Shown one piece after another: positions 16,137 through 29,686 of a DNA stretch of 64,000 nt. Source of the DNA: an uncultured Shewanella sp. (GTDB lineage Bacteria > Pseudomonadota > Gammaproteobacteria > Enterobacterales > Shewanellaceae). The position numbers were made by a program, and so were the translations under genes. The notes below the pieces were generated by a model. The model had not been told where the DNA came from, ran no database searches, and was given only the letters and a program-made list of their open reading frames with translations. Where the stretch lies: positions 1 to 64,000 of the forward strand of contig CANNEE010000020.1 of assembly GCA_947503555.1 (NCBI GenBank). The letters are read 5' to 3'. Positions within the stretch are counted from its first letter, which is position 1. Each line of letters starts with the position of its first letter.

Positions 16137-16768
16137 AGTGCCGGATATGTAAATCAAAAACATCTAATATGCCTCCCCATCATTCAACCTTAATTGACTG
16201 AATTTTATACCAATAATCCACTCCTTTTGGCAAGGTTTCTGTGATCTTCGTAGAATAATGCGAGACCTGATTTACCACCCCTGACAGTGCTTCCTATTAA
16301 ACTGATTCGACAACGCAGTAAATGGATGAAAATCAGCCTGTTACACTTCTGCGTAAAACAAAACGAGAGTGTTCAATTTACATAGTAGGAAGCGGAATTT
16401 TGCCTTTTTCACGATCTTTCATTATAACTGTATAAATACACAGCCACCTATTGCGATAGTCTCAGATGAGTAAGTCACCTTTCATTGGTGCTATAAGCCC
16501 TATGGATACAGTGCATTCATAAAATTAGTCTGGACTCACAAAAATCTCGCATTACTAAATTTAGGCCAAACCTGAACTCCCACTATCACACAATGGGGCA
16601 AAAATGAGTTAAGGTTAGAACACACTATGTTATGTTCTAACCTTATGGTGGATGATAGATTTTATTATTTCTAAGCTTATTGTTTTGAAGGAAAAGCAAT
16701 TCAAGCCCTTTGAGTAATAAGAATAGCCACCAAAATAAAAAAGTCCTTCTGCACTAAATACAAAAGGA
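16137..16768. other. Non-coding segment between cassette cluster and transposon end
   Basis: About 630 bp lack a supported gene. It contains a 12-bp perfect inverted repeat with a 10-nt loop (16611-16644) and a glmS-side terminator. Only short, interrupted frames occur, so it may be the remnant of mobile-element cargo. Confidence 0.6.
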
Positions 16769-16772
16769 CTTT
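16733..16772 (-). terminator. Intrinsic terminator for glmS
   Basis: Minus-strand stem AAGTCCTT/AAGGACTT with a 15-nt loop is followed by TTTTTTATTTT. It lies about 70 bp beyond glmS and inside the presumed transposon end. Confidence 0.7.
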
Positions 16773-16814
16773 CCAACTTTATTTGTCACTTTCCAACTAA
16801 GTTTAGATATGACA
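16769..16814 (-). mobile_element. Tn7-like transposon end at attTn7
   Basis: On the minus strand, 24 bp after the glmS stop, a sequence begins TGTCATATC and holds two direct copies of AGTTGGAAAG. The second copy reads TGACAAATAAAGTTGGAAAG, close to the Tn7 TnsB-binding motif (GACAAAATAGTTGGGAACT). The TGT terminus, repeated motif and distance from glmS all match a Tn7-type right end. The 5 bp next to it (AAAGT, 16815-16819) would be the target duplication. No tns genes and no second end are seen, so this is a remnant or one end of a larger or decayed element. Confidence 0.65.
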
Positions 16815-16838
16815 ACTTTTTTCTATGATTCTATCTGT

Positions 16839-18668
16839 TTACTCAACAGTGACTGACTTAGCAAGATTTCGAGGCTGATCCACATCAGTACCTTTAATCA
16901 GTGCCACATGGTATGAAAGCAGCTGCAGTGGAATGGTGTAGATAAGCGGCGCCATAAAGTCATCACAATGAGGCACTGGAATCACCTTCATAGTGTCATC
17001 TGATTCAAATTCAGCATCTTTATCGGCAAAGACATACATCAAGCCACCACGAGCTCGCACTTCTTCAACATTCGATTTCAGCTTTTCAAGCAATTCGTTA
17101 TTCGGTGCAACAACAATCACAGGCATATCGGCATCGATAAGCGCTAGCGGACCGTGCTTTAACTCACCCGACGCATAAGCTTCAGCATGAATATAAGAGA
17201 TCTCTTTTAGCTTAAGCGCACCTTCCATTGCGATAGGATATTGATCGCCACGGCCTAGGAATAGTGAGTGATGCTTATCGGCAAAATCTTCAGCTAACGC
17301 AGCAATGGCATCATCCAAACCTAATGCTTGCTCAACCTTAGCAGGCATAGATTGTAAGCTAGTACAGATATTCTCCTGCATCTGCTCAGACATACCGTTA
17401 TAACGACCAAGCACACCTGTTAACATCAACAGACCCGCTAGCTGTACCGTAAAGGCTTTGGTTGAAGCCACACCAATTTCGGCGCCAGCTTTCATCATAT
17501 AAGCCATATCGGATTCACGTACCAAAGAAGAACCTGGCGCATTACAGATAGTGAGCGTTGACTTATAGCCCATCTCTTTTGCTAGACGCAGCGCCGCTAA
17601 AGTATCAGCAGTTTCACCAGACTGAGAAATCGTCACTAACAAGCTGTTAGGGAACATATGAGATTTGCGATAGCGGAACTCAGATGCGATCTCGACATTA
17701 CAAGATACGCCAGCCCAATCTTCTAGCCAGTAACGAGCCGTCATAGCAGCATGGTAACTTGTACCACAAGCAATGATCTGCACATGCTTAATATCTTTCA
17801 GGTGCTGCTCAGCATTTTCACCAAAGGCAGAATCTAATACCGTCTTATTAGCAATACGACCTTCAATCGTGCGTGCTAGTGCCATTGGCTGCTCATAGAT
17901 CTCTTTAAGCATATAGTGGCGATATTCGCCTTTATCGCCCGCATCATGGGTCACTTCAGATTCTTTAATTTCACGCTCAACCTGATGACCTAATACATCA
18001 TAGATAGTGACTTCACGACGGGTAATTTCTGCTACATCACCTTCTTCTAAAAAGGCAAAAGAGCGAGTAACAGGTAATAGGGCTAGTTGATCTGAAGCAA
18101 CGAAATTCTCACCTAGACCATAGCCAATCACTAGTGGGCTACCACTACGAGCCACAATCATACGCTCGCTGTCACGGCGATCGATAACCACAGTGCCATA
18201 GGCACCTTCTAATTGCTTAACGGCAGCTTGCACAGCTGCAAGTAATGAGTCATGGCTTTTCAGTTCATGGTGAACAAGGTGGCAAATCACCTCTGTATCA
18301 GTATCAGAAGCAAACTGATAACCTTCAGCCTGTAACATTTCACGCAGCTTATTATGATTTTCAATAATGCCATTGTGCACTACCGCAATATCATCTTGAG
18401 AGATATGTGGATGTGCATTGCGCTCACTTGGCTCACCATGGGTCGCCCAACGAGTGTGAGCAATACCAGTTCCGCCATTTAAAGGCTGTGTTTCTAGTGC
18501 CGAAGCTAACTCTTGTACCTTACCGAGGCGACGAGTACGGTTAAGTTCACTGTTATTAATTACAGCGACGCCTGCTGAGTCATACCCACGGTACTCGAGA
18601 CGACGTAATCCCTCGACTAATATTTCTGCTACATCCCTTTGTGCTACTGCACCAACAATTCCACACAT
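16839..18668 (-). CDS. glmS: Glutamine--fructose-6-phosphate aminotransferase (isomerizing)
   Basis: The 609-aa enzyme makes glucosamine-6-phosphate, the first step toward UDP-GlcNAc for peptidoglycan and LPS. The N-terminal amidotransferase starts MCGIVGAV, with Cys2 as the nucleophile after Met removal. Two SIS domains follow, with [18 protein letters not shown] and the C-terminal [13 protein letters not shown]. The 3' end is the natural TnsD recognition region of attTn7. It is 25 bp downstream of a DeoR-family regulator gene in the same direction. Confidence 0.97.
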   Translation of the reverse strand: MCGIVGAVAQRDVAEILVEGLRRLEYRGYDSAGVAVINNSELNRTRRLGKVQELASALETQPLNGGTGIAHTRWATHGEPSERNAHPHISQDDIAVVHNGIIENHNKLREMLQAEGYQFASDTDTEVICHLVHHELKSHDSLLAAVQAAVKQLEGAYGTVVIDRRDSERMIVARSGSPLVIGYGLGENFVASDQLALLPVTRSFAFLEEGDVAEITRREVTIYDVLGHQVEREIKESEVTHDAGDKGEYRHYMLKEIYEQPMALARTIEGRIANKTVLDSAFGENAEQHLKDIKHVQIIACGTSYHAAMTARYWLEDWAGVSCNVEIASEFRYRKSHMFPNSLLVTISQSGETADTLAALRLAKEMGYKSTLTICNAPGSSLVRESDMAYMMKAGAEIGVASTKAFTVQLAGLLMLTGVLGRYNGMSEQMQENICTSLQSMPAKVEQALGLDDAIAALAEDFADKHHSLFLGRGDQYPIAMEGALKLKEISYIHAEAYASGELKHGPLALIDADMPVIVVAPNNELLEKLKSNVEEVRARGGLMYVFADKDAEFESDDTMKVIPVPHCDDFMAPLIYTIPLQLLSYHVALIKGTDVDQPRNLAKSVTVE

Positions 18669-18693
18669 ATTAAAAACCTAAAGTTGATGTTTC

Positions 18694-19464
18694 TTAAATT
18701 GAGTAAGGTGCCAAAATCACTCGCACCCCATGATTAGAAATAGATTCAATGGCTTCCTTTGGCATTCTATCATCTGTGACTAATACACTAACTTGACTCC
18801 AAGGAAGCTCTAAATTGGGAATTCGACGCCCCAACTTATCAGACTCAAGCATAACGATAACCTCACGAGAAACCTCGGCCATTACCTTGCTTAACCCTGT
18901 TAATTCATTAAATGTTGTTGTCCCGCGTTGTAAATCCACACCATCGGCTCCTATAAACAACTGATCAAAGTTATAGGAACGCAATACTTGCTCAGCGACT
19001 TGCCCCTGAAACGAGCCAGAATGAGGATCCCAAGTACCACCTGTCATTAACAAGGTCGGCTCATGTTCTAGTTCATGGATAGCATTGGCTAACGACAATG
19101 AGTTAGTCATCACCACCAGCCCTGGCTTATTGTTTAACTCTTTAATAAGCCCCGCCGTAGTAGTACCACTATCTATAATGATGCGATTATGATCCAAGAT
19201 AAGCTTGGATGCAGCCTTAGCAATAGCAAGCTTATTTGCCGACACGCGTAAACTTGATACTTGAGTCATCTCTTGAGGAATAGTGATAGCACCACCATAG
19301 CGGCGTAATAACAAACCACTTTCTTCTAATGCTGCGAGATCTTTACGAATGGTCACTTCAGAAGTTTCGAAACGTAAGGCTAAGCTATCCACGCTGACTT
19401 CACCTTGCTCATTTAGGAGCGCAATGATGGCGTGTCTTCGCTGCTGAGTATTACGTTTATTCAT
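18694..19464 (-). CDS. DeoR/GlpR family transcriptional regulator
   Basis: The 256-aa protein has an N-terminal winged helix-turn-helix (VSVDSLALRFETSEVTIRKDLAALEE, about 23-48) and a C-terminal sugar-phosphate-sensing DeoR domain with IDSGTTTAGLI, TNSLSLANA and LFIGADGVD. It is cotranscribed with glmS, so it probably responds to an amino-sugar phosphate and controls glmS supply (inference). The frame also has an ATG at 19476; I chose 19464 because MNKRNTQQRR is the usual family N-terminus. Confidence 0.88.
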   Translation of the reverse strand: MNKRNTQQRRHAIIALLNEQGEVSVDSLALRFETSEVTIRKDLAALEESGLLLRRYGGAITIPQEMTQVSSLRVSANKLAIAKAASKLILDHNRIIIDSGTTTAGLIKELNNKPGLVVMTNSLSLANAIHELEHEPTLLMTGGTWDPHSGSFQGQVAEQVLRSYNFDQLFIGADGVDLQRGTTTFNELTGLSKVMAEVSREVIVMLESDKLGRRIPNLELPWSQVSVLVTDDRMPKEAIESISNHGVRVILAPYSI

Positions 19465-19719
19465 GATAACTTTCATTTAAGTTTCGATTCGAAAGGCGAA
19501 TTATAATCAAATGAAAGTGATTTACCAGCGATTTGAATAAAAAAACAGCCCATTTTGGCAATTTTCTAGGTAGAAATGGTTACTGGTTTAACCTAATGTG
19601 ACATGTATATCATACGGTTACTTGAATTTAGGCTGTAAACGTTCCGCTCAGATTTATGTCAATATAGCGTTCGCAACTGTAAGTTCGAACTATAAAAATT
19701 GAAACCACCTATGTTAAAC
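19465..19719. other. Intergenic region upstream of the DeoR regulator
   Basis: About 255 bp separate the regulator start and the glmU terminator. It should hold the promoter of the regulator-glmS unit. No gene or clear repeat is visible. Confidence 0.5.
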
Positions 19720-19720
19720 A

Positions 19721-19744
19721 AAAAAGCCCCTAATAAGGGGCTTT
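19721..19744 (-). terminator. Terminator after glmU
   Basis: The stem AAAGCCCC/GGGGCTTT with a 6-nt loop is followed on the minus strand by T's. It lies 25 bp after the glmU stop codon. Confidence 0.85.
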
Positions 19745-19769
19745 CATTACTGAGCTGACTATTTAGCTA

Positions 19770-21131
19770 TTATGACTTTTTAACCGGACGTTTCCATCCA
19801 GATAGATTACGCTGCTTTGCGCGAGCCACTGACAGCTGACCTTCTTCTACTTTAGTGGTTATCACTGAGCCGGCACCAGTTGTGGCTTGATTACCTATGC
19901 TAACAGGTGCAACTAAAGATGAATTAGAACCAATAAAGGCGCCATCACCAATCTGGGTAACCGACTTATTAACACCATCATAGTTGCAGGTAATAGTGCC
20001 AGCACCAATATTAGCCTTTTCACCGACTATGGCATCACCCAAGTAAGTTAAGTGCCCAGCTTTAGAGCCTTTACCTAACACAGATTTTTTCATTTCAACA
20101 AAGTTACCCACGTGGGCATCTTGCTTAAGCTCAGCACCGGGACGAAGTCGAGCAAATGGTCCTGCGCTAGCATCCTCGCCAACAATAGCATTCTCAATAA
20201 TAGAGTAAGGCTTGATCACGGCATTATCGGCAATCTCGCAATCGATAAGAATAGCACCTGCACCAATAGTGACATTATTGCCAAGGGTCACCGTGCCTTC
20301 AAATACCACATTCACATCGATCATCACATCCATACCGACAGCGACGTCACCGCGAATATCGATGCGACTAGGATCCCTTAAGTTAGCCCCTTCCAACATT
20401 AATTTTTCGGCTGCTCGAGCTTGATAAGCACGTTCTAGCTGTGCCAGCTGTACTCGGTTGTTCGCGCCTTCCACTTCTATCGCCGACTCTGGCTGAGCAG
20501 TAGTAATCTCAACACCATCTGCATTGGCCATAGCAATAATATCTGTCAGGTAATATTCACCTTGAGCATTATCGGAAGAAAGCTGACTTAACCAGTGCTT
20601 TAACTGCTTACCCGGCACAGCCATGATGCCAGTATTCACTTCCTGAATAAGTAGCTGCTCAGCATTCGCATCTTTCTGTTCAACGATACCAACAACAGCA
20701 CCATTGTCTCGAACGATACGACCGTAACCCATAGGGTTATCAAGATTAACGGTTAAAATAGCAAGACCATTTGCAGGTTTAGCTTCCAATAAGGCATTCA
20801 GAGTTGCAGCCTGAATAAGTGGCACGTCGCCATAGAGAATCAATACCGTATCATCGTCTTGAATATTGTCATTGGCTTGAGCAACAGCATGACCAGTACC
20901 TAACTGCTCTGCCTGTAATACCCAATTGAGCTCTTGCTCACCTAATGCTGCTTGCAACTTTTGCGCACCGTAGCCATAAACAAGCTGAATAGCATCACTA
21001 CCTACAGCATGGGCCGTATCTATAACGTGTTGAACCATAGATTTATGGGCGATAGGGTGCAAAACTTTAGGAAGATCTGAGCGCATGCGAGTTCCTTTGC
21101 CTGCAGCCAGAATAACAACATTAAGTGCCAT
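19770..21131 (-). CDS. glmU: Bifunctional UDP-N-acetylglucosamine pyrophosphorylase/GlcN-1-P acetyltransferase
   Basis: The 453-aa enzyme acetylates glucosamine-1-phosphate and then uridylylates it to UDP-GlcNAc. The N-terminal nucleotidyltransferase has [18 protein letters not shown]; the C-terminal left-handed beta-helix (from about 250) has repeated hexapeptides ending [14 protein letters not shown] and GAFIGSN. Together with glmS nearby it supplies UDP-GlcNAc. It follows the ATP synthase operon but is separated from it by a terminator and about 425 bp. Confidence 0.97.
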   Translation of the reverse strand: MALNVVILAAGKGTRMRSDLPKVLHPIAHKSMVQHVIDTAHAVGSDAIQLVYGYGAQKLQAALGEQELNWVLQAEQLGTGHAVAQANDNIQDDDTVLILYGDVPLIQAATLNALLEAKPANGLAILTVNLDNPMGYGRIVRDNGAVVGIVEQKDANAEQLLIQEVNTGIMAVPGKQLKHWLSQLSSDNAQGEYYLTDIIAMANADGVEITTAQPESAIEVEGANNRVQLAQLERAYQARAAEKLMLEGANLRDPSRIDIRGDVAVGMDVMIDVNVVFEGTVTLGNNVTIGAGAILIDCEIADNAVIKPYSIIENAIVGEDASAGPFARLRPGAELKQDAHVGNFVEMKKSVLGKGSKAGHLTYLGDAIVGEKANIGAGTITCNYDGVNKSVTQIGDGAFIGSNSSLVAPVSIGNQATTGAGSVITTKVEEGQLSVARAKQRNLSGWKRPVKKS

Positions 21132-21511
21132 GAAATATCCTTGAAAAAGGTGTGAGACCTAAAACATCTAAATAAAAAGTGGCACTAATTTTAACGGAAT
21201 TAATAGAGAAAAGCTAAATCCAGAAGGGGAATAAAATCGCAAATAATGCACTATAAGCAATTTTAATTACCGATCAGCTAAATGCTAGATTATGCCACTG
21301 ACTTAAACTTCCAATGAAAGCAAAACAGCGCATTAATTTGTAACAGAGTCGGGGCTGAAAGTAGAGAAACCCTGAACACAGTGATCGATGGAATATTTGT
21401 GGCTGAATACAAATCCTCTCCTTAAACTGTCCACGCTATACAGGGATAAGTACTTTGACTTCCATGGATGGAGGGAATGTCGATAAATGTATGGAACATT
21501 TTCGACCTGTA
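21132..21511. other. Intergenic region between glmU and the atp terminator, with a dispersed-repeat copy
   Basis: About 380 bp contain no supported gene. The minus strand from about 21509 to 21433 resembles the repeat at 63315-63395: both have AAAATGTTCC, TACATTT, CATT, CCATGG, GTCA and GTACTT in the same order and spacing. It is a diverged copy of a dispersed repeat found again at the right end of the window. Confidence 0.6.
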
Positions 21512-21515
21512 CAAA

Positions 21516-21541
21516 AAAGGCGAGCACAAAGCTCGCCTTTT
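21516..21541 (-). terminator. Terminator of the ATP synthase operon
   Basis: The stem AAAGGCGAGC/GCTCGCCTTT with a 5-nt loop is followed on the minus strand by TTTTTT. It lies 15 bp after the atpC stop codon. Confidence 0.9.
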
Positions 21542-21556
21542 ATCCAACAATAACCT

Positions 21557-21985
21557 TTATCTGGCAATGTTCTTCTTGATGGTGTCGACAACACGCAACT
21601 GAGCAACGGCTTGAGCCAGCTCGATTGCAGCTGCAGCATAATTGAAGTCAGCACCTGCGTTAGCCATTTCGGCTTCTGCACGACGCTTAGCTTCAGTAGC
21701 GGCTTGTTCATCAATGTCTTCGGCACGCAAAGCAACATCAGCCAAGACAGACACTGAAGTAGGTTGTACTTCGAGTAAACCACCCGAAAGATAGAACACT
21801 TCTTCGTGACCATGTTGTTTGACGATGCGCACCATGCCAGGTTTGATATTAGTTAGCAAAGGCGCGTGACCAGGCATAATACCTAGCTCACCATCAATAC
21901 CAGTCACTTGTAGATGCTCTACAAGACCTGTAAAGATGTTGCTCTCTGCACTTACTATATCAAGATGTACTGTCATGCCTGCCAT
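21557..21985 (-). CDS. atpC: F1Fo ATP synthase subunit epsilon
   Basis: The 142-aa central-stalk subunit has an N-terminal beta-sandwich ([35 protein letters not shown]) and a C-terminal pair of helices that can inhibit ATP hydrolysis. It is the last gene of the atpIBEFHAGDC operon, 35 bp after atpD and directly followed by the operon terminator. Confidence 0.97.
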   Translation of the reverse strand: MAGMTVHLDIVSAESNIFTGLVEHLQVTGIDGELGIMPGHAPLLTNIKPGMVRIVKQHGHEEVFYLSGGLLEVQPTSVSVLADVALRAEDIDEQAATEAKRRAEAEMANAGADFNYAAAAIELAQAVAQLRVVDTIKKNIAR

Positions 21986-22020
21986 CCCGTTCTCCTTACC
22001 AAACTAAGTATAATACTTAG

Positions 22021-23439
<1,419 letters not shown>

Positions 23440-23444
23440 CTAGC

Positions 23445-24305
23445 CTAAACCGCTGCAGCACCAGAAACAATTTCCGACAATTCCTGCGTAATCGCAGCCT
23501 GACGGGCCTTGTTATAGACTAACTGCAAGCCGTCAATCAGCTCACCTGCGTTGTCGGTTGCCGCCTTCATCGCTACCATACGGGCAGCCTGCTCAGAGGC
23601 AATATTTTCAACAACACCTTGATATACTTGAGACTCTACATAACGAACCAATAATTGATCCAAAAGTGCTTTCGGATCTGGCTCATAGATATAGTCCCAA
23701 CGATGACTGATTTCATCGTCTTCTGACTTAGGCAAAGGTAGCAGCTGTTCGATCACTGGGGTTTGCGACATGGTATTAACGAATTTGTTAAATACCACAT
23801 ACAAACGATCCAGCTTGCCTTCGTTGTAAGCTTCAAGCATGACACGCACAGTACCAATCAAATCAGTCAATGCTGGAGCATCGCCTAAACCTGATGCCTG
23901 AGCGGGAACATCCCCACCAAAGCTTTTGAAGAACTGTACGCTTCGAGCACCAACTGGGCAGAATTGAACTTCTGCACCTTGCTCTTGCCACTTCTTCACG
24001 TCTGCGACAACCTTCTTGAAAAGGTTAACGTTCAGACCACCACAAAGACCACGGTCGGTTGACACAACAATGTAACCAACGCGCTTAGCTTCTCTCACTT
24101 CCAAATATGGATGCTTATATTCGAGAGAACCTTGTGCTACGTGACCGATCACCTTACGCATATTTTCCGCATATGGACGGCTTGCAGCCATGCGATCCTG
24201 CGCTTTGCGCATTTTACTGGCTGCCACCATTTCCATGGCGGACGTGATCTTCTGAGTGTTTTGTACACTCGCGATCTTGGTTTTAATCTCTTTAGCGCCG
24301 GCCAT
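23445..24305 (-). CDS. atpG: F1Fo ATP synthase subunit gamma
   Basis: The 286-aa rotary shaft subunit begins [20 protein letters not shown] and shows the conserved [13 protein letters not shown] near 25-37 and the C-terminal [22 protein letters not shown]. These termini form the coiled coil inside the alpha3beta3 ring. Normal length. Confidence 0.97.
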   Translation of the reverse strand: MAGAKEIKTKIASVQNTQKITSAMEMVAASKMRKAQDRMAASRPYAENMRKVIGHVAQGSLEYKHPYLEVREAKRVGYIVVSTDRGLCGGLNVNLFKKVVADVKKWQEQGAEVQFCPVGARSVQFFKSFGGDVPAQASGLGDAPALTDLIGTVRVMLEAYNEGKLDRLYVVFNKFVNTMSQTPVIEQLLPLPKSEDDEISHRWDYIYEPDPKALLDQLLVRYVESQVYQGVVENIASEQAARMVAMKAATDNAGELIDGLQLVYNKARQAAITQELSEIVSGAAAV

Positions 24306-24355
24306 CTTTACTCTCCAATCTGGACCTGAGGTGCCTTAAGACACCTCTTAAATTA

Positions 24356-25897
24356 CTACCAGGTTTGGGTTTCTACGAACTTGTCGAGGCCTGCTTTTAA
24401 TTCAGCTTCGATATCAGCGTTATAGTCGCCAGTATCGTTAATACGCTTCATTAGATCAGCATGCTCGCTGTTCATGAAAGAGAGCAAAGACGCTTCGAAA
24501 TCACCAATCTTGTTTAGCTCAACAGTCTTTAGATAACCTTTTTCAGCTGCGAAAATAGACACAGACTGATCGGCTACGCTCATAGGAGCATACTGCTTTT
24601 GCTTCATAAGTTCGGTAACACGCTCACCATGCTCAAGTTGAGCACGAGTTGCATCATCTAAGTCAGATGCAAACTGTGAGAACGCTGCAAGCTCTCGATA
24701 CTGTGCAAGTGCAGTACGGATACCGCCTGACAGTTTCTTGATGATCTTAGTCTGAGCCGCACCACCAACACGAGAAACCGAGATACCTGGGTTAACAGCA
24801 GGACGTAAGCCTGAGTTAAACAGATCTGTTTCTAGGAAGATCTGACCATCGGTAATAGAAATTACGTTGGTCGGTACGAATGCAGATACGTCACCAGCTT
24901 GGGTTTCAATAATAGGTAGAGCAGTTAAAGAACCAGTCTGACCTTTTACTTCACCGTTAGTGAACTTCTCTACATACTCTTCGTTTACACGAGACGCACG
25001 CTCTAGTAGACGAGAGTGAAGATAGAATACATCACCTGGGTATGCTTCACGTCCTGGTGGACGCTTAAGTAGCAATGAAATCTGACGGTAAGCAACAGCC
25101 TGCTTAGACAGATCATCATAGATGATTAGTGAGTCTTCACCGCGGTCACGGAAGTACTCGCCCATAGAACAACCAGAATATGGTGCTAGGAATTGTAGTG
25201 CAGCCGCTTCAGAAGCAGTAGCAACAACAACAACCGTGTTCTCTAGAGCGCCGTGCTCTTCAAGCTTACGTACTACGTTTGCAATAGTAGAAGCTTTTTG
25301 ACCAACAGCTACGTAGACACACTTAATGCCAGAATCTTTCTGATTGATGATGGCATCGATCGCCATAGCTGTTTTACCAGTCTGACGGTCACCAATAATC
25401 AATTCACGCTGACCACGACCGATTGGGATCATAGAGTCAACAGCTTTATAACCAGTTTGTACTGGCTCAGAAACTGACTTACGTTCAATAACGCCAGGAG
25501 CGATTACCTCAACAGGAGAGAAACCATCGTTTTCGATAGGTCCTTTACCGTCGATAGGCTCACCCAAGGTGTTAACAACGCGGCCTAGTAGACCACGACC
25601 TACTGGAACTTCCAGAATACGGCCAGTGGTTTTTACTTTTACGCCCTCTGCCAAATCGGCATAAGGACCCATTACTACGGCACCGACAGAATCACGTTCA
25701 AGGTTCAACGCGATTGCATAACGGTTACCCGGCAGCTCGATCATCTCACCCTGCATAACATCGGCTAGGCCATGTACGCGAATGATGCCGTCACTTACCG
25801 CAACGATAGTACCTTCGTTACGAGATTCGCTAACGACTTCGAACTGCTCGATCCGCTGCTTAATCAGATCGCTGATTTCAGTGGAATTCAGTTGCAT
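24356..25897 (-). CDS. atpA: F1Fo ATP synthase subunit alpha
   Basis: The 513-aa non-catalytic nucleotide-binding subunit has Walker [10 protein letters not shown] (near 170), [16 protein letters not shown] and [20 protein letters not shown]. The frame extends two codons upstream to a TTG, but ATG 25897 after GGGAG gives the conserved [16 protein letters not shown] start and the usual 513 residues. Confidence 0.97.
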   Translation of the reverse strand: MQLNSTEISDLIKQRIEQFEVVSESRNEGTIVAVSDGIIRVHGLADVMQGEMIELPGNRYAIALNLERDSVGAVVMGPYADLAEGVKVKTTGRILEVPVGRGLLGRVVNTLGEPIDGKGPIENDGFSPVEVIAPGVIERKSVSEPVQTGYKAVDSMIPIGRGQRELIIGDRQTGKTAMAIDAIINQKDSGIKCVYVAVGQKASTIANVVRKLEEHGALENTVVVVATASEAAALQFLAPYSGCSMGEYFRDRGEDSLIIYDDLSKQAVAYRQISLLLKRPPGREAYPGDVFYLHSRLLERASRVNEEYVEKFTNGEVKGQTGSLTALPIIETQAGDVSAFVPTNVISITDGQIFLETDLFNSGLRPAVNPGISVSRVGGAAQTKIIKKLSGGIRTALAQYRELAAFSQFASDLDDATRAQLEHGERVTELMKQKQYAPMSVADQSVSIFAAEKGYLKTVELNKIGDFEASLLSFMNSEHADLMKRINDTGDYNADIEAELKAGLDKFVETQTW

Positions 25898-25911
25898 GCT
25901 CAAACTCCCAA

Positions 25912-26445
25912 TTACGACTGCAGCTTATCTGACAGACGCGATAACTTACCGCGGATCGAGCCATCAATGACCAGATCACCTGCTTTGATAATTACACCGG
26001 CGATTAGCTCGGCGTCGATGCTGCAATTCAGCTTAACTTTGCGTGCGAGACGTTTCTCTAAAGAAGCGCTAATTTCCTGTTGTTGCTCTGCAGTTAGCTC
26101 AGACGCAGAAACTACTTCAGCTTCTACTTCTTTTGCCCACTCCAAGCGATACTCAGCAAATTGCTCTGCTACTGCAGGTAGCACTTCCAAGCGACCGTTT
26201 TCAGCCATTACCTTGATCAGGTTTTGACCATGCTCGTTGATTTGCTCACCACAAACACTGTTAAACAGCTCGGCAAGTTGGGCGCTAGCTAGAGAGCCCT
26301 TTAACAGTGGTTGCATGGTTTCGTTTTCACTTACCATAGCGGCGAAGCTCAGCATTTCTGCCCAACTATCCACTGCACTATTCTCAACGGCAAAATCAAA
26401 AGCTGCCTTTGCGTAAGGGCGAGCAATGGTGGTTAACTCAGCCAT
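25912..26445 (-). CDS. atpH: F1Fo ATP synthase subunit delta
   Basis: The 177-aa peripheral-stalk subunit links the b-subunits to F1. N-terminal [15 protein letters not shown]-type helix bundle and C-terminal [31 protein letters not shown] are characteristic. It lies between atpF and atpA with short gaps (16 and 14 bp). Confidence 0.96.
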   Translation of the reverse strand: MAELTTIARPYAKAAFDFAVENSAVDSWAEMLSFAAMVSENETMQPLLKGSLASAQLAELFNSVCGEQINEHGQNLIKVMAENGRLEVLPAVAEQFAEYRLEWAKEVEAEVVSASELTAEQQQEISASLEKRLARKVKLNCSIDAELIAGVIIKAGDLVIDGSIRGKLSRLSDKLQS

Positions 26446-26461
26446 AACTCAAACTCCCTTA

Positions 26462-26932
26462 TCAAATTTCAGCGACTAGTTTATTAACTATGTCACTATG
26501 GGCGGCTTCATCGATCGAACGCTCAAGGATCTTCTCTGCGCCAGTGATGGCTAGAGTAGCAACTTGCTTACGCAAGTCTTCTTTCACGCGATTACGTTCA
26601 GCTTCAATTTCTGCTTTACCCTGAGCGATAATTTTAGCGCGCTCAGCGTCTGCTTCGGCTTTTGCTTCATCGACAATCTGAGCTTTACGCTTGTTAGCTT
26701 GCTCAATGATTTCGTTGGCCGCAGCCTTAGCTTCTTTTAGTTGATCAGTCGCTTTAGACTGAGCCAACTCTAGGTCTTTTGCCGCACGGTCAGCGTCAGC
26801 AAGACCATCAGCAATCCTTTTTTGGCGCTCTTCGATAGCATTCATCAAAGGGGGCCAAACAAACTTCATGCAGAACCACACGAAGATAATAAAGGCGACC
26901 GTCTGACCGATTAGGGTAGCGTTGAAATTCAC
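26462..26932 (-). CDS. atpF: F1Fo ATP synthase subunit b
   Basis: The 156-aa peripheral stalk subunit has one N-terminal membrane segment (about 5-26, ending KFVWPPLM) and a long charged coiled coil rich in Ala, Glu, Lys and Arg. Two copies form the stator stalk in the holoenzyme. Length equals that of Escherichia coli. Confidence 0.96.
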   Translation of the reverse strand: MNFNATLIGQTVAFIIFVWFCMKFVWPPLMNAIEERQKRIADGLADADRAAKDLELAQSKATDQLKEAKAAANEIIEQANKRKAQIVDEAKAEADAERAKIIAQGKAEIEAERNRVKEDLRKQVATLAITGAEKILERSIDEAAHSDIVNKLVAEI

Positions 26933-26969
26933 AACAGCCTCCTATTTAGAGTTAAGACAGAAGCGTTTA

Positions 26970-27248
<279 letters not shown>

Positions 27249-27286
27249 TTAGTTAATGATTTAGTTAAAAATTTCTTCAGCAATCC

Positions 27287-28084
<798 letters not shown>

Positions 28085-28093
28085 TCATCCCAC

Positions 28094-28477
28094 TTAACTT
28101 TGCTTGAAGTATAAAGGAGCTGTCCAGTGCACGATTAGCGCTAATGTGTAACAAACAAAAAGTGGCATAAACACGACTTTAAGGTTAATAAACACTAGTG
28201 AAAACAATGCCATGGTTAACAGCAACTTTACCGCTTCCCCCCAGTAAAAGCTTTTCAATACTTTTGCTGATGATCTTGCTCCCGTGTGAGAGAAGGCGAG
28301 GGTTGCGAATACAAAATTAGGAAGAACAGCAATGAGACCTCCTGCCAAGGCAGATTGACCATATTGATCTCCCCACGCAACGAAGAAGATGATTGAAGTT
28401 ACTAGCGCGGCAACCGCCTGCATTAGGACTAGTTTATAAGCAGCCCAACGGCCTTTACGTGCTAAAACTTTACTCAA
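28094..28477 (-). CDS. atpI: ATP synthase protein I
   Basis: The 127-aa membrane protein has four hydrophobic segments and a conserved short AtpI pattern (FVAWGDQYGQSALAGGLIAVLPN). It aids assembly of the c-ring or acts in ion supply. It is first in the operon, so the promoter lies in the 28478-28720 space. Confidence 0.93.
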   Translation of the reverse strand: MSKVLARKGRWAAYKLVLMQAVAALVTSIIFFVAWGDQYGQSALAGGLIAVLPNFVFATLAFSHTGARSSAKVLKSFYWGEAVKLLLTMALFSLVFINLKVVFMPLFVCYTLALIVHWTAPLYFKQS

Positions 28478-28720
28478 TATTACCTTCTCCGCATCCTTAC
28501 TTTTTAATTTCGATGACCGAGATCAATAAATCTCGAAATTCATCAAGAATAAAAAGCATGCGAAAGTATACTCGCTCAAGTTTTCAATGCAACTTTGTCA
28601 GAAAGGAAAAAAAAACTATTTTTAAGTGATATGAGAGCGAATTAATTAAAAATTAAACTATTCGCTCATCACAAATTGGCATGAACGGCAAAAGCGGATC
28701 AAATTTTTACTAAAGTCGAA

Positions 28721-29614
28721 CTAGATAATTTTTCCTAAAATGCCATCTAATTCAGCCAAGTCTCGGTAGTTGATCACAAGTTTACCTTTTCCTTTCTTAT
28801 TATGGGAAATTGATACTTTTGTGCCCAACTTCTCAATTAATTGGTTCTCTAGACGGCAAACATCGTTATCTTTGGCTACTTTTTCTACGTCTTTAGATGG
28901 ATTTAGCGCTTTATTCACTAATCGTTCAGTTTCTCGAACTGTCAGTTCTTTAGCAGCGACTAATCTAGCCATGGTGGTTTGCTCTTCTCCTTCTAGAGAA
29001 AGCAGGGCTCTAGCATGGCCCATTTCAATATCGCCATACTCTAATAACCGCTTAACCGGCTCATTGAGATTATTTAAACGTAAAAGATTCGATACACTTG
29101 TTCGAGATTTTCCTAACGCATCGGCAACCTGCTGATGTGTTAATTCGAATTCGTCAATTAGACCATTTAATGCAATAGCTTCTTCCATTGCATTCAAATC
29201 TTCACGCTGAATATTCTCAATTAAGGCAATTGCCACTGCCGATTCATCGGCAACTTGTTTCACTAAACAAGGCACTTTATTTAAATTTGCTAACTGAGAT
29301 GCGCGCCAACGACGTTCACCAGCGATAATTTCATACCGGGTATCATTAATCTTGCGTACTACTATAGGTTGAATAACACCTTGTACTCGAATTGACTCAG
29401 CCAACTCTTCTAATGCATCGGCAGACATATCTTTACGAGGCTGATATTTACCAGGTTGAAGTAAATCCAAATCAAGATGGATGAGCTCGCCATCTCTATT
29501 CGATTCAGCTTGCTCTGTGACTGGTTGTTCAGTCAGCTTCTTGCTCGCAGCCGCGTGGCTGGTACTGAGTAAAGCGTCTAGGCCTTTACCTAAACCTCGT
29601 TTTTTCGGTGTCAT
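28721..29614 (-). CDS. parB: Chromosome-partitioning protein ParB
   Basis: The 297-aa CTP-dependent parS-binding clamp has the N-terminal box KKRGLGKGLDALLS, the CTPase motifs IQPIVVR and GERRWRAS, and a helix-turn-helix (THQQVADALGKSRTSVSNLLRL) that recognises parS. The C-terminus dimerises. An ATG at 29620 touches the AAGGA directly; ATG 29614 has correct spacing. Perfect parS sites lie at 57.3, 61.9 and 63.8 kb in the window. Confidence 0.96.
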   Translation of the reverse strand: MTPKKRGLGKGLDALLSTSHAAASKKLTEQPVTEQAESNRDGELIHLDLDLLQPGKYQPRKDMSADALEELAESIRVQGVIQPIVVRKINDTRYEIIAGERRWRASQLANLNKVPCLVKQVADESAVAIALIENIQREDLNAMEEAIALNGLIDEFELTHQQVADALGKSRTSVSNLLRLNNLNEPVKRLLEYGDIEMGHARALLSLEGEEQTTMARLVAAKELTVRETERLVNKALNPSKDVEKVAKDNDVCRLENQLIEKLGTKVSISHNKKGKGKLVINYRDLAELDGILGKII

Positions 29615-29686
29615 GGTCATTCCTTAAGCGCAATTCGCCGCTTGTAAGTCATACCTACAAGCGGCGCGTTACTTTAAAACTTGTCT

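Noticed and set aside
18669-18693. glmS riboswitch/ribozyme upstream of glmS
   Set aside because: Only 25 bp separate glmS from the regulator gene; there is no room for the ribozyme, which occurs mainly in Gram-positive bacteria.
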